A stretch of DNA of 56,517 nucleotides from Fonsecaea monophora. Taxonomy: Eukaryota; Ascomycota; Eurotiomycetes; Chaetothyriales; Herpotrichiellaceae. Position 1 is the first letter of the stretch; each line of letters opens with the position of its first letter. The notes under the pieces are model-generated. The model had not been told where the DNA came from. It saw only the letters and a program-made list of their open reading frames with translations, and did not search any database. This document shows, one piece after another, positions 12,244-23,327 of the stretch. The position numbers were made by a program, and so were the translations under genes. The stretch is from assembly GCF_001642475.1 (NCBI RefSeq), contig NW_019174084.1, positions 1 to 56,517 of the forward strand, in the 5' to 3' direction.

Positions 12244-12546
12244 ATTTCTCTCTCTTGATCGAATTGTGATGATACGTTTTTTTTTCTCCCCTCCTCCTCC
12301 TCTCACCTGGATTGATATGTACAGTAATGTAGCGAAATCGGCATCCTATTGCGAAAGAGGGGCGCGGGGATACCGTCAGGCCCTCTTCCCGTTTCGGGAT
12401 AAGCGTAGATTTCATGGGCTCGTATCGAACAGATACAGGATTTCAAAATACGATGTCATTCTCCTCGAAGGGCTTGTCGTCAGCTTGCCCAATCTTTCTG
12501 CTTTAATCGACTGTGGCAAGGCTGTGAGAACCTCACTCCATCGTTC
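12244..12546. promoter_or_regulatory. Dehalogenase upstream region
   Basis: About 300 bases between the dehalogenase start and the first recognisable APH-like sequence. A poly-T/CT-rich tract (12280-12305) sits immediately upstream of the dehalogenase ATG, as A/G-rich leader on its coding strand. No defined promoter motif is identified. Confidence 0.4.
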
Positions 12547-13446
12547 ATGTCTGTCAGTCCGCAAAGTTCTGTGAATCACATCGACTACCTCATTCCAGAT
12601 AATCTCCTCAGTCATCCAGCCAGCGACAACAAGGTCCTCAGACTGAATGAGTTCCTGGTTGTGAAGTCTGGGTTCTTGCCGAGTGAGGATGAAGCTCGTA
12701 ATCAAATGAAAGCATTCGAGATTCTCGATCCTGAAATTGTACGCATCCCGAGAGTGTACCGATATTTCAAAGACCCTAGGAGACATGCACCCAACATGGC
12801 TATATGGTCATGGATTACATGAAAGGAGAAAGAAAGGAGGCTATTACCAATCCAGCTCAAATACGTGACATGTCTCGAATTCTCCAGCATTTCGCATCTC
12901 AAAAGTGGCAAATACCTGGTTCGCTCGCCGGAGGACCTTCCTTCAGCACCCTTTTTTAGCGATGCGAAATGTCCGACGATTGCCTCAATGGAAGACCTAG
13001 TGAGGTGGTTCAATATACGCCTCTTCAACACGTCAGCGCGGGGTTCGTTTCAACAAATGGAACTTGTCCTCTGCCATCTGGATCTCTTGCCTCGGAACAT
13101 CATCTGGCTTGATGGCCACCCACCGTGTGTGCTCGATTGGGCGTCTGCGGGGTTTTACCCTCGCCTTTTTGAGTGCTGCTCTCAACTCAACTCTCAAAGG
13201 CCAGAGGAGAACAGGGTTGTCTTGGACCAAAGTCTTTCCGAGTGCGAGTCTCTCCAGGTCGATCTGGTCCTTCAAGCCTCATGGGATGGAAGTGAAGTAT
13301 TGCTTGTAAGTTGCGACTTGTCATGTCCTGTGTCGAGACAAACTGACATCAACGTAGCAGGCGCTCAGCTTTGGAAGAAGTCGTCTCCGAGTGTGATCCA
13401 TCTGAATTGCCACCTCGTCGATATCCTACCCCTAAAAGTCCGGTAG
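12547..13446 (+). pseudogene. APH (aminoglycoside phosphotransferase)-like kinase pseudogene 1
   Basis: Three pieces in different frames read in order as one fungal APH-family protein. Piece A (12547 to about 12795) has a VLRLNEFLVVKSG lysine strand and IVRIPRVYRYFKD. Piece B (about 12798-12956) has GYMVMDYMKGERK and ends at TAG. Piece C (about 12949 on) carries the catalytic loop LCHLDLLPRNIIW (HxDxxxxN) and LDWASAGFYPRLFE in place of DFG. At least two frame changes separate the pieces, one in CACCCAACATGG near 12790-12800 and one at a six-T run (12952-12957). No GT..AG intron repairs either. Family kinases phosphorylate small molecules; this copy cannot make a full protein as sequenced. The second break, in a homopolymer, could be a sequencing error. 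It lies about 300 bases upstream of the dehalogenase, on the opposite strand. Confidence 0.8.
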
Positions 13447-16400
13447 TCGGTCTAACGCATCTCGAGTGCGCTAGAGGATGAGAAGTAAGTTCTCGTAGCC
13501 ATTTTTCCGGCGCAAACTTCGGTAGAAGACGTGACTGTCGTGGTGAGTGGTGCCCTCGCCGACCCGTATTTCAAATTAAATGACAGAAAGGTCGTACGTC
13601 ATATCATGTACGAGTGAAATCCGCCAAAAATTACCATGGAGAAGTACTCCGTAAGCATTGGAGAAGAACTCTCACTATAAACGGCGAAGAGCTCTCCTTG
13701 TACCTGTAGGTAATAGATGTACCACCTAGAAACTGTCACATCAGTACTCGTAGTCATACTGAGCTGGAGGATCATGTCAATGCATTACTGGTGAAGAGTT
13801 GGTATCGGATACGACATGTGCCCAGGTAGAGATTCGACAGGTGCGAGCGAAATATCTGATGATGAGTAATGATACACCGACGGTGTTTTTGCCCTAGTCA
13901 TTACGGAGCATGGTGTACGCATGAACTATAGTTCAATAGATACTGGGCACTGATACAACTCACAGGCTAGATTATGTGATTGTGTGATTGTACTCGGTAC
14001 CGGTTCACAAGTTTCGGGGGAGACTCCAACCCTCGGCACCAACTAACGTTCTCCTTCCTCCTTTCGTCAATTGATCATTGACAACAATTGACAATCAAGG
14101 CGTTTGTTTCTCCGAGAGACTTCTACGCGAGAGCACTCGGTACTCATGGTTCGTATCTCCGCACGTCTCTCTGACTGACTGACCCTGTGTCACTTTGAGG
14201 ATGATTCCCCCTCGAACAAACAAGTGAGGCGTTTTGTGGGATTGTGGAGGAACTGGTTACTAGAAGGGAAAAAAAGGGAAGAGGGAAGGAACTTTTGTGG
14301 AGTTTGTGGTTGGCGCCATTCCTTCTACCTACCTGGGTATTCCTCGAGTCCGGGCACGCCAGGTACGCCAGGCGAAGCCAGGGAGGTTCGATAGAGTGAG
14401 TAAGTGAGACGAGAGACTCCATCCGTACTCGGTAGGAGGTAGGTAGGGTGATCATCATGCTCGTAGGTAAAACTCCAGTTTGATCGACATCAGGGGAAAG
14501 GAAGCCCGTGGTGGGCAATCAAACTACGCGGAGACGGCCACGATGCCCAACGAGCCGTGGATAAACCTGGCAAGCCTGGTAGTAACAATGGCAGGGCAAG
14601 GGAAGGTGAAACAAAGTCACACGCAACCGACATGATAACAAGAACCTAGTCCATGGTGCATGGGCACCGAGAGGGCAAGCGAAGGGGGGGGAAGAGGGGT
14701 CCGGGAACGTTTAACAAGCTCTTGGAACACGAGGCGAACAAGCGGGATGAATTACCAAGAAAGAAGAAAAGCCACCACCGGAAGGAGGAGGGGAAAGAGA
14801 TAGGAAGATTGGCAGATCATGTATGGCATACACATGATTGCGGCAACGCGGCACTGGCGAAGGAACTTGTGATGTTATTGTTGTTATTGTTCGCCTTTGA
14901 TTTAAAAATATGTGATGGGACAAGGTGTAATAGTAGGTGCATACAACTATTTGTTGACAAGTGTGATAAAACAGATGTTAAAGTGTGATGAAAAGGTTAG
15001 TGTTAGTTGGTAGGCTTGGTAGGATTCATCCTTGTCAATGTCCAGACACAGACAGGTACGAGTAGGGCAAGCGACTGATAGTGTGTGCGATGGTTTGTCG
15101 GTGCACGGAGCATGATCAGCATTTGTCGGGAACAAAATCAGCCAACCAAACCTTGACTTCGGAGAATTTAATGCCAAACAAGAAGAGATTTGTTACGAGT
15201 CGAGGGAAGAACAAAACCCTAAATATGGCTTCATCTACGAGGGGCCATACGAGGATGGAGTACGAGGGACGGAGTTGCGGCAAAGCTTACCCTAGTACCT
15301 CCCAGACGCAAACGAGAAAAAAGGATCCAAACACTCAAGACACAGGTGGTGCAGGCTGACTCGATATGACGGGATGGTGACCCAAATAGGTCATGACTAG
15401 CAAAGACAGTTGGTGTAAGCGAGAATGAGAGGAGAAGCGAGAGAGACAGTAGATAGACACAAGGAGAAATATGATCACAACAATAATGATGATGATGGAG
15501 TATGATGATGCGGGCCCCTTTGAGCCAAGCAAAGCAAACACCCAGTCAAGCCCGGGCTTCATACGAGCATCTACGAATACCCACCTACCTTCCTTGTACA
15601 AGTAAGTGGCACGGACAACGGAAGTGACCTGGGGGGAGCAAACAGTTCATGTTGCATGCCGTGAATCCGTGACAGTGGTCTTTGTCCGATGCATTTACCA
15701 GGATTACGAGTCTCTAGGGAGAGATGCAGGAAGCCTAGGCGGAGTTAGAAGGGGAAGGGCGCGGGGGGAGCGAAAAGACTTACAGCCTACAGGCTACAGG
15801 TCCAGGGAGACCTGGAGGGAGACCTGCTCAAACTCATGCCTAGAGGCACTACCTACGCCTTCATTTGCATGTACTGTATGCAGCTCTTGTACGTACAGTA
15901 GCACAATCACAGCCAATGACCACTCCCCTCGTTATTCCTACACACCCTCTTCTTCCACTCACATTCCAGACCTCGCATCAATACCCATCACCCACGAGGC
16001 ACAACTGTCAAATGATAGCCACGAGAAAGGATATCAGTGTTTCTTCCCTGACCCAGGAAATTGTCAAATTTGATACCTCGATCAATTGGCAAGCTTTAGG
16101 TCCAAGCTTGATTAGCCCCCCCCAGACACAAAGGCTAGTTGACCAGCTACTGGTGAGAATCTTCCGGTGGTGGTAGCCCAGTGGCGCAGGGTGGAGAAGA
16201 TGAAACACACTAGACATGCCACCAGGAACTTGACTCCAGACCGGCCCGTTGCTGCTGAAAAGACCCTAAAACCGCCCACCAGGTACCCAAGTACAACGAC
16301 TTACCTAGCAGTGCCTAGGAAGGCACTGCTAGGGTATTAGCTCAATCGGACCTGCAGTGGCCTGAAGCCTGGAACCCCGATCTTCTGGTCACTCTGTGAT

Positions 16401-17644
16401 AATTCTCTAGGTACCTACTCGTAGGTATGTACTCGTAGAACACTCTCTACGCCACGATAACAGTCCCTCGTACAGAAGCACCATGTGTTCTTCTTTAGTT
16501 CCACACTTGTCCCACGTTGACGCCACTATCACCACTCCCAGCGTGGCCACCACCATGGAACTCCCCAGCTGTTCAACGACCCGAGAAACTGCAAAACAGA
16601 CTAGGCAAGCTGCGTGGTCCTTCCGGGCTAAGACGGAAGCCTCCGTCCCACGCCCAATAAAAGGCCCATGGCTCATGGCCCACGGCAGCAACCCTGCCTA
16701 CTTCCTGGGTCCTTAGTTAGTAGCCCCGCGCACCAGTGTCCGTGCTCGAGCCTCATCCCCCCTACTCCCACTTGGGTCCTACCTAAGGCCGTGGTAGCCC
16801 TTTTTCACTTTGGTCAACTCCACCCTGCAGTCCCTGGTCAGAAAGACCATCCTCGCCTGCGCCCAGCGATGCCCCTGAGAAATGATTTTCCCGCGATTGA
16901 TGCCCTCATGCCCAATCATTTCCTGAGCCAATCTTGCGCCTATGAGTATGCCGGACGATCATTTGCAGCAAGTTCAAAGGTCCAACAGGCCCATGAGGCC
17001 CATGGACTCCGCTCGCAGACGCGAGTGCGGGCGATAGACAGTCTTTTCCCTATGGCTGCTACTCGTACTGAATTCTGTGCGAAGCTTCACTTTTAGCAGA
17101 CTTCGCTCGACCCAAGGCAGAGGATCAGGCCCCGGCCTCGTCGGTCCTTTCTCGACTCTTTTCGCTTCAGAGCAGCATCCTCGTCAATCGTCACCCTGGT
17201 CCTCGAACAGTTTCCCCCAATTCACACAGACTAGGCTGGAATCAGATCAGCAAGCTTTCCCCTGTCCATCTGTCAATCCTATTGCAGACAGTCCGTTCCT
17301 TTGCCTGCGCTTGCATGAGGATTGGTTCTGTTCTGTTCATTGTCTCGTCAATCTTGCATGACCATCTCACCGTCTCGACCGCAACACTGTTTGAAGCCCT
17401 TCACGAGTCCACTGTGCGATTTTGCGGAACCCTGTTGGCTTAGTTGTTGCATTCAATCGTTTTGTTGCCTTTCATCCTCATGTATTGTACGGCTCGCTGA
17501 GTAGTGATTCATGTCACTATTCGTTGCCCAAATCAGAAGCACAGGGACGAGCCATCCAAGCGATCCAAGAGTATGTGTATGCCCTACGCGGGCTGCACCT
17601 GAAACCCTGAGTTTCCTCGAGGGCACGACAACTGTCGACGAATA
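13447..17644. other. Long intergenic stretch upstream of apsA
   Basis: Over 4 kb with no supportable gene. It should include the apsA promoter and 5' leader; the last 500 bases are pyrimidine-rich and carry short upstream ATGs. TACTCGGTACC/TACTCGTAG-like words recur at about 13990, 14135, 14430, 16420 and elsewhere. A perfect 12-bp hairpin is at 16304-16333. Open frames on both strands are short or begin without ATG. Confidence 0.6.
16304..16333. repeat. Perfect inverted repeat (hairpin)
   Basis: The left arm CCTAGCAGTGCC (16304-16315) and right arm GGCACTGCTAGG (16322-16333) are exact reverse complements around a six-base loop, TAGGAA. The flanks (TTA before, GTA after, with one extra G) nearly extend the stem. 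It lies in non-coding DNA 1.3 kb upstream of apsA. It could be a protein-binding palindrome, a small mobile-element footprint or an RNA hairpin. Only the symmetry is certain. Confidence 0.8.
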
Positions 17645-20600
17645 ATGGACCCCGAGGTCAGCTATTCGCTACCTTCACCGACCGACACTCCATATCGAAC
17701 ACCGTCCAGTTCCCAATCCCTCCGTTCCCGCCGGTACGAAGACATGTCGCCCTCATCTACGCCTCCTCCAATGCCCGATGAACGAGCAAGCAAAAGACGA
17801 AGTAATGATTCGCTCCATTCTAACCCTGCTCTGGACGAGAATATCTCTCCTCTCGACCCACGACGGTTTACACCCACGCTCCATGCCTCCCTGGTGTCCG
17901 AAATCCTGTCGTTGAGGCGAGACCTCGAGAGTCGCACCAATGACATTGAAAAGTTGGAAATCAGCCTCCATGCGGCGCAGACTCAAAATGAGGTGCTCAA
18001 TAACAACCTTTTGCAGGCTAACAAGGAGACGAGATCAGTGAAGCGGCAGATGCAGATGCTCGAAGGTGGCACACTGTCCGCCCTCAACGACCTGGCGAAA
18101 GAACGGGATGATGCTCTGAGCGATGTTACTGATCTGCGAAAGCGTCTCGAACAAACTCAGAAAAAGGCCAAAAGCCAGGAGGAAACCGCCGACAAGACCC
18201 AGGTATTGTGGGACAAGGACAAGGAGATGTGGCTCGCGGAAAAGCGTGGCCTGGAAACCAAAGTCCACATTGCTGAAGGCCGCTTGAAGGTGGTGCTGAG
18301 TGAACTTGCCAATTCTCAGCAACAGCCAGTCCCTGCTTCCCCTACCGAACGTGCCCACAGTCGCAACAGTATCATGGATAGTCCCAGTAAAGGCTCCATC
18401 ATTGCTCGGAGAGGGCGGAGACACAGTGCGACGTCAGTCAACAGTGATACTCACGGAGGTCGAGTATCGGTGTTAAGTTTCCACAACGGCATTTCAATCA
18501 ACCTGGCAGACGAATTGGCATTTGATGAAATGGAAGAAGACATGCTAAATGCGCTCGACAACGACGATGGCCGGGTCTCCCCCGACGCTCTACCCGAGGA
18601 ACACGTTCGACCCGCCTCCAGCTTGTCCATCAAAGCAAGGAAGGTGTTAGGTCTACCTGTCGACTTTGAGGACATGGAGCGCAATGACAGCCCTGAGCAT
18701 GATCGTTCTGGTGCCATGTCGACAGATGGGAATCGACGTCGACCAAGCGTCAAATACGTAGACACTGCCATTCAATTTTCCCCACCAGCGTCCCCGTGGC
18801 CGATGTCAGAGCCTCGACCCAAGGCTAATGGCCACCGACCCTTGGAAATCTCCATCGCAAATGCCAGACAGATTAGTGTCACCCCAAGCCCGGTCAGCCC
18901 GCAAGACAGTATTGATATCGCGTGGGAAAAGCAACGGCCTATCATGGTATCTTCGGGCTGCCAAACGGTCGAGGCTCTCCCAAGTCCACCCCTTACACCT
19001 GACAAGCGCGACGCAGGGCTAGCTACCATTCCGGAGAGTGCTCTAGAAAGAGTCGAGACCGCCACCATTGGAACCCAGACCGAAGCTGCGCAACCTGTCT
19101 TCGACCAGTTCAGCCACAAACACACTGGGAGCGAGGAGACTCTCGATCTGAAGGTTCCCCTGATTGCCATCATCCCTCCCGCATCCAGACCTGCCACACC
19201 TGAAACTAGTGTTATGCTACCACCCCGAACCAAGAATGCAAGTACCCAGGTTGCCAATCACCTACTGGGAGGATACAAGTCTTCTTCTATGCAGACGGAA
19301 GAAATTCGAGTTGACATACGAGCCATTGTTCCACCGTCCGAGATGCCACCTGCTCCATTGTCGAGCCATTACAGGCCCCCAATTTCATCCAGGGCCGTGC
19401 CGCCTCCTATCCCTCGCAGCAGAGTATCTCCTGGTAGTTCGATGTTTGCGTCAAGGCGTTCGGCCATCGCTGGGCCCTCCAAGATACCTCCTTTGAACGA
19501 CAATGGACCTCTCACGAGAGACTTCGCTTCAAATATGCCACGACCCGTCAGATCAAGTAGTCTTTTCGCCGGATTCGATGACGACGCTGAAAATCGGGAT
19601 GATTATATCGAAGAAGATACCTTCGAGGAAGACGATATCTTCAGTCGCCCAACAGCGAAATTCGTTCTCAAGTCTGGAAAAATGGTCTCCCAGGACCTTC
19701 GGTTGGACGACGTCAGTGAGAGTGCAGCAGTATCTGCAGGCGAGGCAGCTGCATTGGAAAATCTCCGACTATCTGAAGACAGTCTACCTCCAGAGATGAA
19801 GGCTATTCTCTTCCAGACTCGGACCAGCCCACGCCGAGGGTCTCAACGCCAGAACATGGGCCTGAAACTGAAGAGGGTTCCATCGGCCAGGTCCAACAAC
19901 ATGAGAAGAACTGCCTTGATATCGAGTGGAGCCGCTGCGCACCAGTCATCACACTCCCAATCCACCACCGGCTCTCTGGAGAGCAACAACCCGCCTCCCT
20001 TCCCCGTTCCCTTGCGGTATAGCTCAGCCAAGGTGGGCAAGTCCATCAGTGAAGGCGGAAGAAGTTCACCCGGCAGCAGCAACGCGTCACCAACCAAACG
20101 ACCAAGGAACAGCAAATTCGCCAAACCGATGTTGCGAAAGGCGAGATCAGGACCAGCCATTTCACCTCACTCGCAAGCGCGCAAATCACGCAGTCGATCA
20201 CCGCCCCTGGAACCAAGAGTCTCGATTGTCCCGGAGATGCCAAGTTTCCAGATGCCTACAACGACACCGGCACCCGTGATTGAGCCATACAGCAATCCGC
20301 GGGAAGCAAGCGCTCCTCGGCCGTCAATTGCAACGGGCCCTAGTCGACAGCGCAGTCACACCAAACAGAATTCTGACGTGCTATCAATGCAGCAGACATC
20401 GGTTGTGGATTCTATTGCTCAAACCATGGTCGGAGAATGGATGTACAAATATGTAAGGAGACGAAAATCATTTGGGGTGACTGAGAAGGCGGATTGGGAT
20501 GCCAATAAGAGCGTCGAGGAGATCTCTCAAAGTGTGACCAACAACGGCGTTCGTCACAAGCGATGGGTCTGGCTTGCGCCTTATGAGCGTGCGGTCATGT

Positions 20601-21661
20601 GGAGCAGCAAGCAGCCAACGTCTGGGACCGCCTTGATGGGCAAGAGTGGTCGAAAACGTGAGTTCATTGTGAAGAGTGCTTGTCCGAGGGCTAACTGTCA
20701 ACCAGTAACAATCAAGTCCGTCCTCGATGTCAAGGATGACAATCCGATGCCCAAAGGGGCATTAACTGGAGCAAGCTTCAACAGGTCCATTCTTATCTTG
20801 ACACCTCAGCGTGCCCTAAAGTTCACAGCGACATCTCAAGAACGACATTATATATGGTTGACGGCGTTGTCGTTCCTATCGCACTCTCCTCTCAGCGTCA
20901 ACGATCTCACCGCCATCCCACCACCGCCCCCGCTTCCGGAACACGATGTGTCGCCTGCTCCAGCACCATCACTTGCCGGATCACTTCGCAGACGACCAAT
21001 TCGAGACTCTATTCGATTGACGAAAGGCGTTGCTAAGTCAGTCGCCGGCACGAGGTCTTTCACGACCGATGGATCGGTGCCCGTACATGACTCGCGACCT
21101 CCTACTCGCGATTACTATGATCCCTTGACGGATCCTGCTCTACCACCAACAATCCCTCGCCACTCTCGAAAGCGAAGCAATACAGCGCCTCGAGCGCCAC
21201 CCAGCTCTTTCAGGAGCTTCTCCACAAACGGTGTAACCCCAAGTCTACCCGGACCGGGATCCAATTATTCGCAAAGTGTTCATTCCACGGCGGTTTATTC
21301 CTCAGACCGTGGCTTATATACGCCCAGCTTGGGAATGCAAAGTGTGATTAGCAGCCGAAGAGGCAGTGAGGCTAGTGCTTCAGGCAGGCCTCCCCTTCCG
21401 ACCTTTATGGATAACAACCAAACTACGACTATGAGGATGGACGCCTTCATTGAACACGAGCAAGGCACATCCTCAGGTCGGCCGTCTTTCAATTTCATGC
21501 GATCAGGGCAACCCAAAAGAAAGGACATGGGCTACTGGGGCGCAGAACAAGGAAGAGAGAGCATCAGTCCCGTGGACTCATTGCTGCACAGTGAGATGAT
21601 GGCAGCAAGCTCCTCCACACGAGGGAGCTACGAATCGAGAGATCCGTGGCGCGGGTTCTGA
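17645..21661 (+). CDS. apsA: ApsA/Num1-type cortical anchor with C-terminal PH domain
   Basis: This orthologue of Aspergillus ApsA and yeast Num1 is a cell-cortex protein that anchors dynein (and mitochondria in yeast) and positions nuclei. It has two exons, 17645-20657 and 20706-21661, giving 1322 residues. The 48-nt intron (GTGAGT.., GCTAAC branch site, CCAG) is stop-free and in frame. I treat it as an intron because removing it gives GRKLTIKSVLDVKDD, the conserved PH core. A Ser/Pro-rich N-terminus is followed by a coiled coil (about residues 82-225) and long low-complexity regions with recurring TQT-type motifs (DTAIQFSPP, SSGCQTVEA, TIGTQTEA, SSSMQTEE). The Num1/Mcp5-type PH domain spans about 929-1062 (GEWMYKYVRRRKSFGV, RHKRWVWLAPYERAVMW). 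The C-terminal tail is Ser-rich. The ATG follows an in-frame stop closely. Confidence 0.93.
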   Translation: MDPEVSYSLPSPTDTPYRTPSSSQSLRSRRYEDMSPSSTPPPMPDERASKRRSNDSLHSNPALDENISPLDPRRFTPTLHASLVSEILSLRRDLESRTNDIEKLEISLHAAQTQNEVLNNNLLQANKETRSVKRQMQMLEGGTLSALNDLAKERDDALSDVTDLRKRLEQTQKKAKSQEETADKTQVLWDKDKEMWLAEKRGLETKVHIAEGRLKVVLSELANSQQQPVPASPTERAHSRNSIMDSPSKGSIIARRGRRHSATSVNSDTHGGRVSVLSFHNGISINLADELAFDEMEEDMLNALDNDDGRVSPDALPEEHVRPASSLSIKARKVLGLPVDFEDMERNDSPEHDRSGAMSTDGNRRRPSVKYVDTAIQFSPPASPWPMSEPRPKANGHRPLEISIANARQISVTPSPVSPQDSIDIAWEKQRPIMVSSGCQTVEALPSPPLTPDKRDAGLATIPESALERVETATIGTQTEAAQPVFDQFSHKHTGSEETLDLKVPLIAIIPPASRPATPETSVMLPPRTKNASTQVANHLLGGYKSSSMQTEEIRVDIRAIVPPSEMPPAPLSSHYRPPISSRAVPPPIPRSRVSPGSSMFASRRSAIAGPSKIPPLNDNGPLTRDFASNMPRPVRSSSLFAGFDDDAENRDDYIEEDTFEEDDIFSRPTAKFVLKSGKMVSQDLRLDDVSESAAVSAGEAAALENLRLSEDSLPPEMKAILFQTRTSPRRGSQRQNMGLKLKRVPSARSNNMRRTALISSGAAAHQSSHSQSTTGSLESNNPPPFPVPLRYSSAKVGKSISEGGRSSPGSSNASPTKRPRNSKFAKPMLRKARSGPAISPHSQARKSRSRSPPLEPRVSIVPEMPSFQMPTTTPAPVIEPYSNPREASAPRPSIATGPSRQRSHTKQNSDVLSMQQTSVVDSIAQTMVGEWMYKYVRRRKSFGVTEKADWDANKSVEEISQSVTNNGVRHKRWVWLAPYERAVMWSSKQPTSGTALMGKSGRKREFIVKSACPRANCQPVTIKSVLDVKDDNPMPKGALTGASFNRSILILTPQRALKFTATSQERHYIWLTALSFLSHSPLSVNDLTAIPPPPPLPEHDVSPAPAPSLAGSLRRRPIRDSIRLTKGVAKSVAGTRSFTTDGSVPVHDSRPPTRDYYDPLTDPALPPTIPRHSRKRSNTAPRAPPSSFRSFSTNGVTPSLPGPGSNYSQSVHSTAVYSSDRGLYTPSLGMQSVISSRRGSEASASGRPPLPTFMDNNQTTTMRMDAFIEHEQGTSSGRPSFNFMRSGQPKRKDMGYWGAEQGRESISPVDSLLHSEMMAASSSTRGSYESRDPWRGF

Positions 21662-22500
21662 GGTCTCCCTCCACCCACGATGTGTTCCCAAACATTGACC
21701 CTTACAAAGACGATTTTTAGTCATAATGTGTACAAGTGACAATGATGGAAAAAAAGAAAGAATCAGTTTTTCTGCGCAAGCAGTGGATTACAGGACGAAA
21801 TCCAGCACCAGCTTGAGATATCGTTTTTACTCGTCCGAAACCATTCCATTCCCTTTTCTGGCAAATGGGAGATGGCGTTCTCTTTGACTCAGGATGTGGG
21901 ATTGGATGTGCCAAAAGGAATTTGTTGGCAAAAGCATGGGATGGATAGGCAAAAACCTGAGGGAGGAAGCTTTTGCTTGATCTGTACCTATATGTCTGTC
22001 ACATACCCCCCCATTTGTTTGTGGTTGTTGTATTCTGGGGCGTTCAAGCGAGTATCCTACTGTATGAAGCCTCTGTGTGCTTGGCGATGTCACAATGCGA
22101 ATTAGCCTGTTACTTTCAGTTTGCACCCACCGTCTGGTCTCTTGTTGCGAGGAGGCAAGGCTGAGGATTGATATCGATTATGTAAACAAACAGCCTGGTG
22201 AGCCCCGCCATCTTTATCAGTAAGGCTGCGGCCTCGCCCACTCACCCACTTCATCAACAAGTCACTTGAACTCTTTCTACCCTCCAAACACCCCGGCGGT
22301 CCTCGCATTTAGCCAAGCTCTTTCTTCGCCCGTGCCATTGATAACTCGTTTCTCTCTAGCGGCGAAGACCTTGAATACCCTCACTGTCTGTGTCACATTC
22401 TCAAAAACCACAACCCCACTTCCACTTCCTCCGAGGCCAGCGTCTGTTCGTTTCCCTTTCGAATTCCGACTTTCTGTTGCGGCTCGCGCACGACGCAAAC
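21662..22500. other. Intergenic region apsA-rub1
   Basis: It contains the apsA 3' untranslated region and the rub1 promoter/leader. The last 200 bases are CT-rich (for example CCACTTCCACTTCCTCC near 22410). No gene is seen. Confidence 0.6.
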
Positions 22501-23327
22501 ATGCTGATCAAGTAATGCACAACCCTTCCCTCCCCTCCTCTGTCTTTTCCCTAGAACACGAAACTTTCTCGTTAGCGGCGGGACCCTCTACTACGGTGTT
22601 ACAGGATGGATGACAGGACGAGACTGACGACTGGACCATTTGTGAAAACAGGGTGCGCACGTTGACGGGAAAGGAGATTGAGCTGGATATCGAGCCGGAT
22701 TACAAGGTGCGCCTGCCATCCAGTCATCCCTCTCTCGCGTGCGAAAGCATAGTCCTCGACGGAGACTGCTCTCCACCACCTTCACTACCTTGACCACCTA
22801 CACATGCACATACCTGGGAGCAGAACAGAAGGCAGGGATATGAATCCTGAAAAGAGGTGGACTGCAACTCTGACAAGATGGAAAATCACAAGTCGCGACG
22901 GCTTTAAATCAAAATCATCACAAGTTCTGACAGATGATGTCCCTGCGGCATTGAAACAGGTCTACCGGATCAAAGAGCGCGTCGAGGAGAAAGAAGGCAT
23001 CCCGCCCGTCCAGCAGCGATTGATCTACGGCGGAAAACAGATGTACGTCTTCTGACATTCTTCTATTTTCCTCTTCCTTTTCCCTTTCCTTTTTTCCCAG
23101 ACGGGGAAACCATGTTGCGTGAGTGAGAGAAGTATTCAGGGTCGGATCGGCAGGTTGCATTGAGCTGGATCTCCAATACAATATTACCCCGAAGTGCCGG
23201 TGTGGGCAATCTGCTAAGTGAATATTATCGTGTGGAAAACAGGGCCGACGAGAAAACCGCCGAAGATTATGGTCTCGAAGCTGGCAATACGTTACACTTG
23301 GTGCTGGCGCTGAGAGGGGGGAGGTGA
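22501..23327 (+). CDS. rub1: NEDD8/Rub1 ubiquitin-like modifier
   Basis: This small modifier is conjugated to cullins and so activates cullin-RING ubiquitin ligases. There are four exons: 22501-22511, 22652-22706, 22960-23042 and 23243-23327, giving 77 residues. The introns are 140, 253 and 200 nt. Splicing gives MLIKVRTLTGKEIELDIEP, then RIKERVEEKEGIPPVQQRLI, then MADEKTAEDYGLEAGNTLHL and finally LVLALRGGR. NEDD8 hallmarks against ubiquitin are the LIKVRTLTGKEIE start and EEKEGIPP. The precursor has only one residue (Arg) after the diglycine, so processing would remove a single amino acid. The 11-nt first exon encodes MLI plus part of Lys. The exon 2 donor GTGCGC is non-consensus beyond GT. 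The gene is convergent with Elongin A. Confidence 0.95.

Noticed and set aside
11440..12258. 272-codon plus-strand frame over the dehalogenase
   Set aside because: It is a shadow caused by G/C-biased third positions of the dehalogenase on the minus strand.
12547..13446. Possible antibiotic-resistance gene from the APH resemblance
   Set aside because: Fungal APH-family kinases are a large, mostly uncharacterised group; resemblance does not imply drug resistance, and this copy is broken.
16176..16260. Possible tRNA (GTAGCCCAGTGGCGCAGG..)
   Set aside because: No matching acceptor stem or TTC-loop sequence follows, so no cloverleaf can be drawn.
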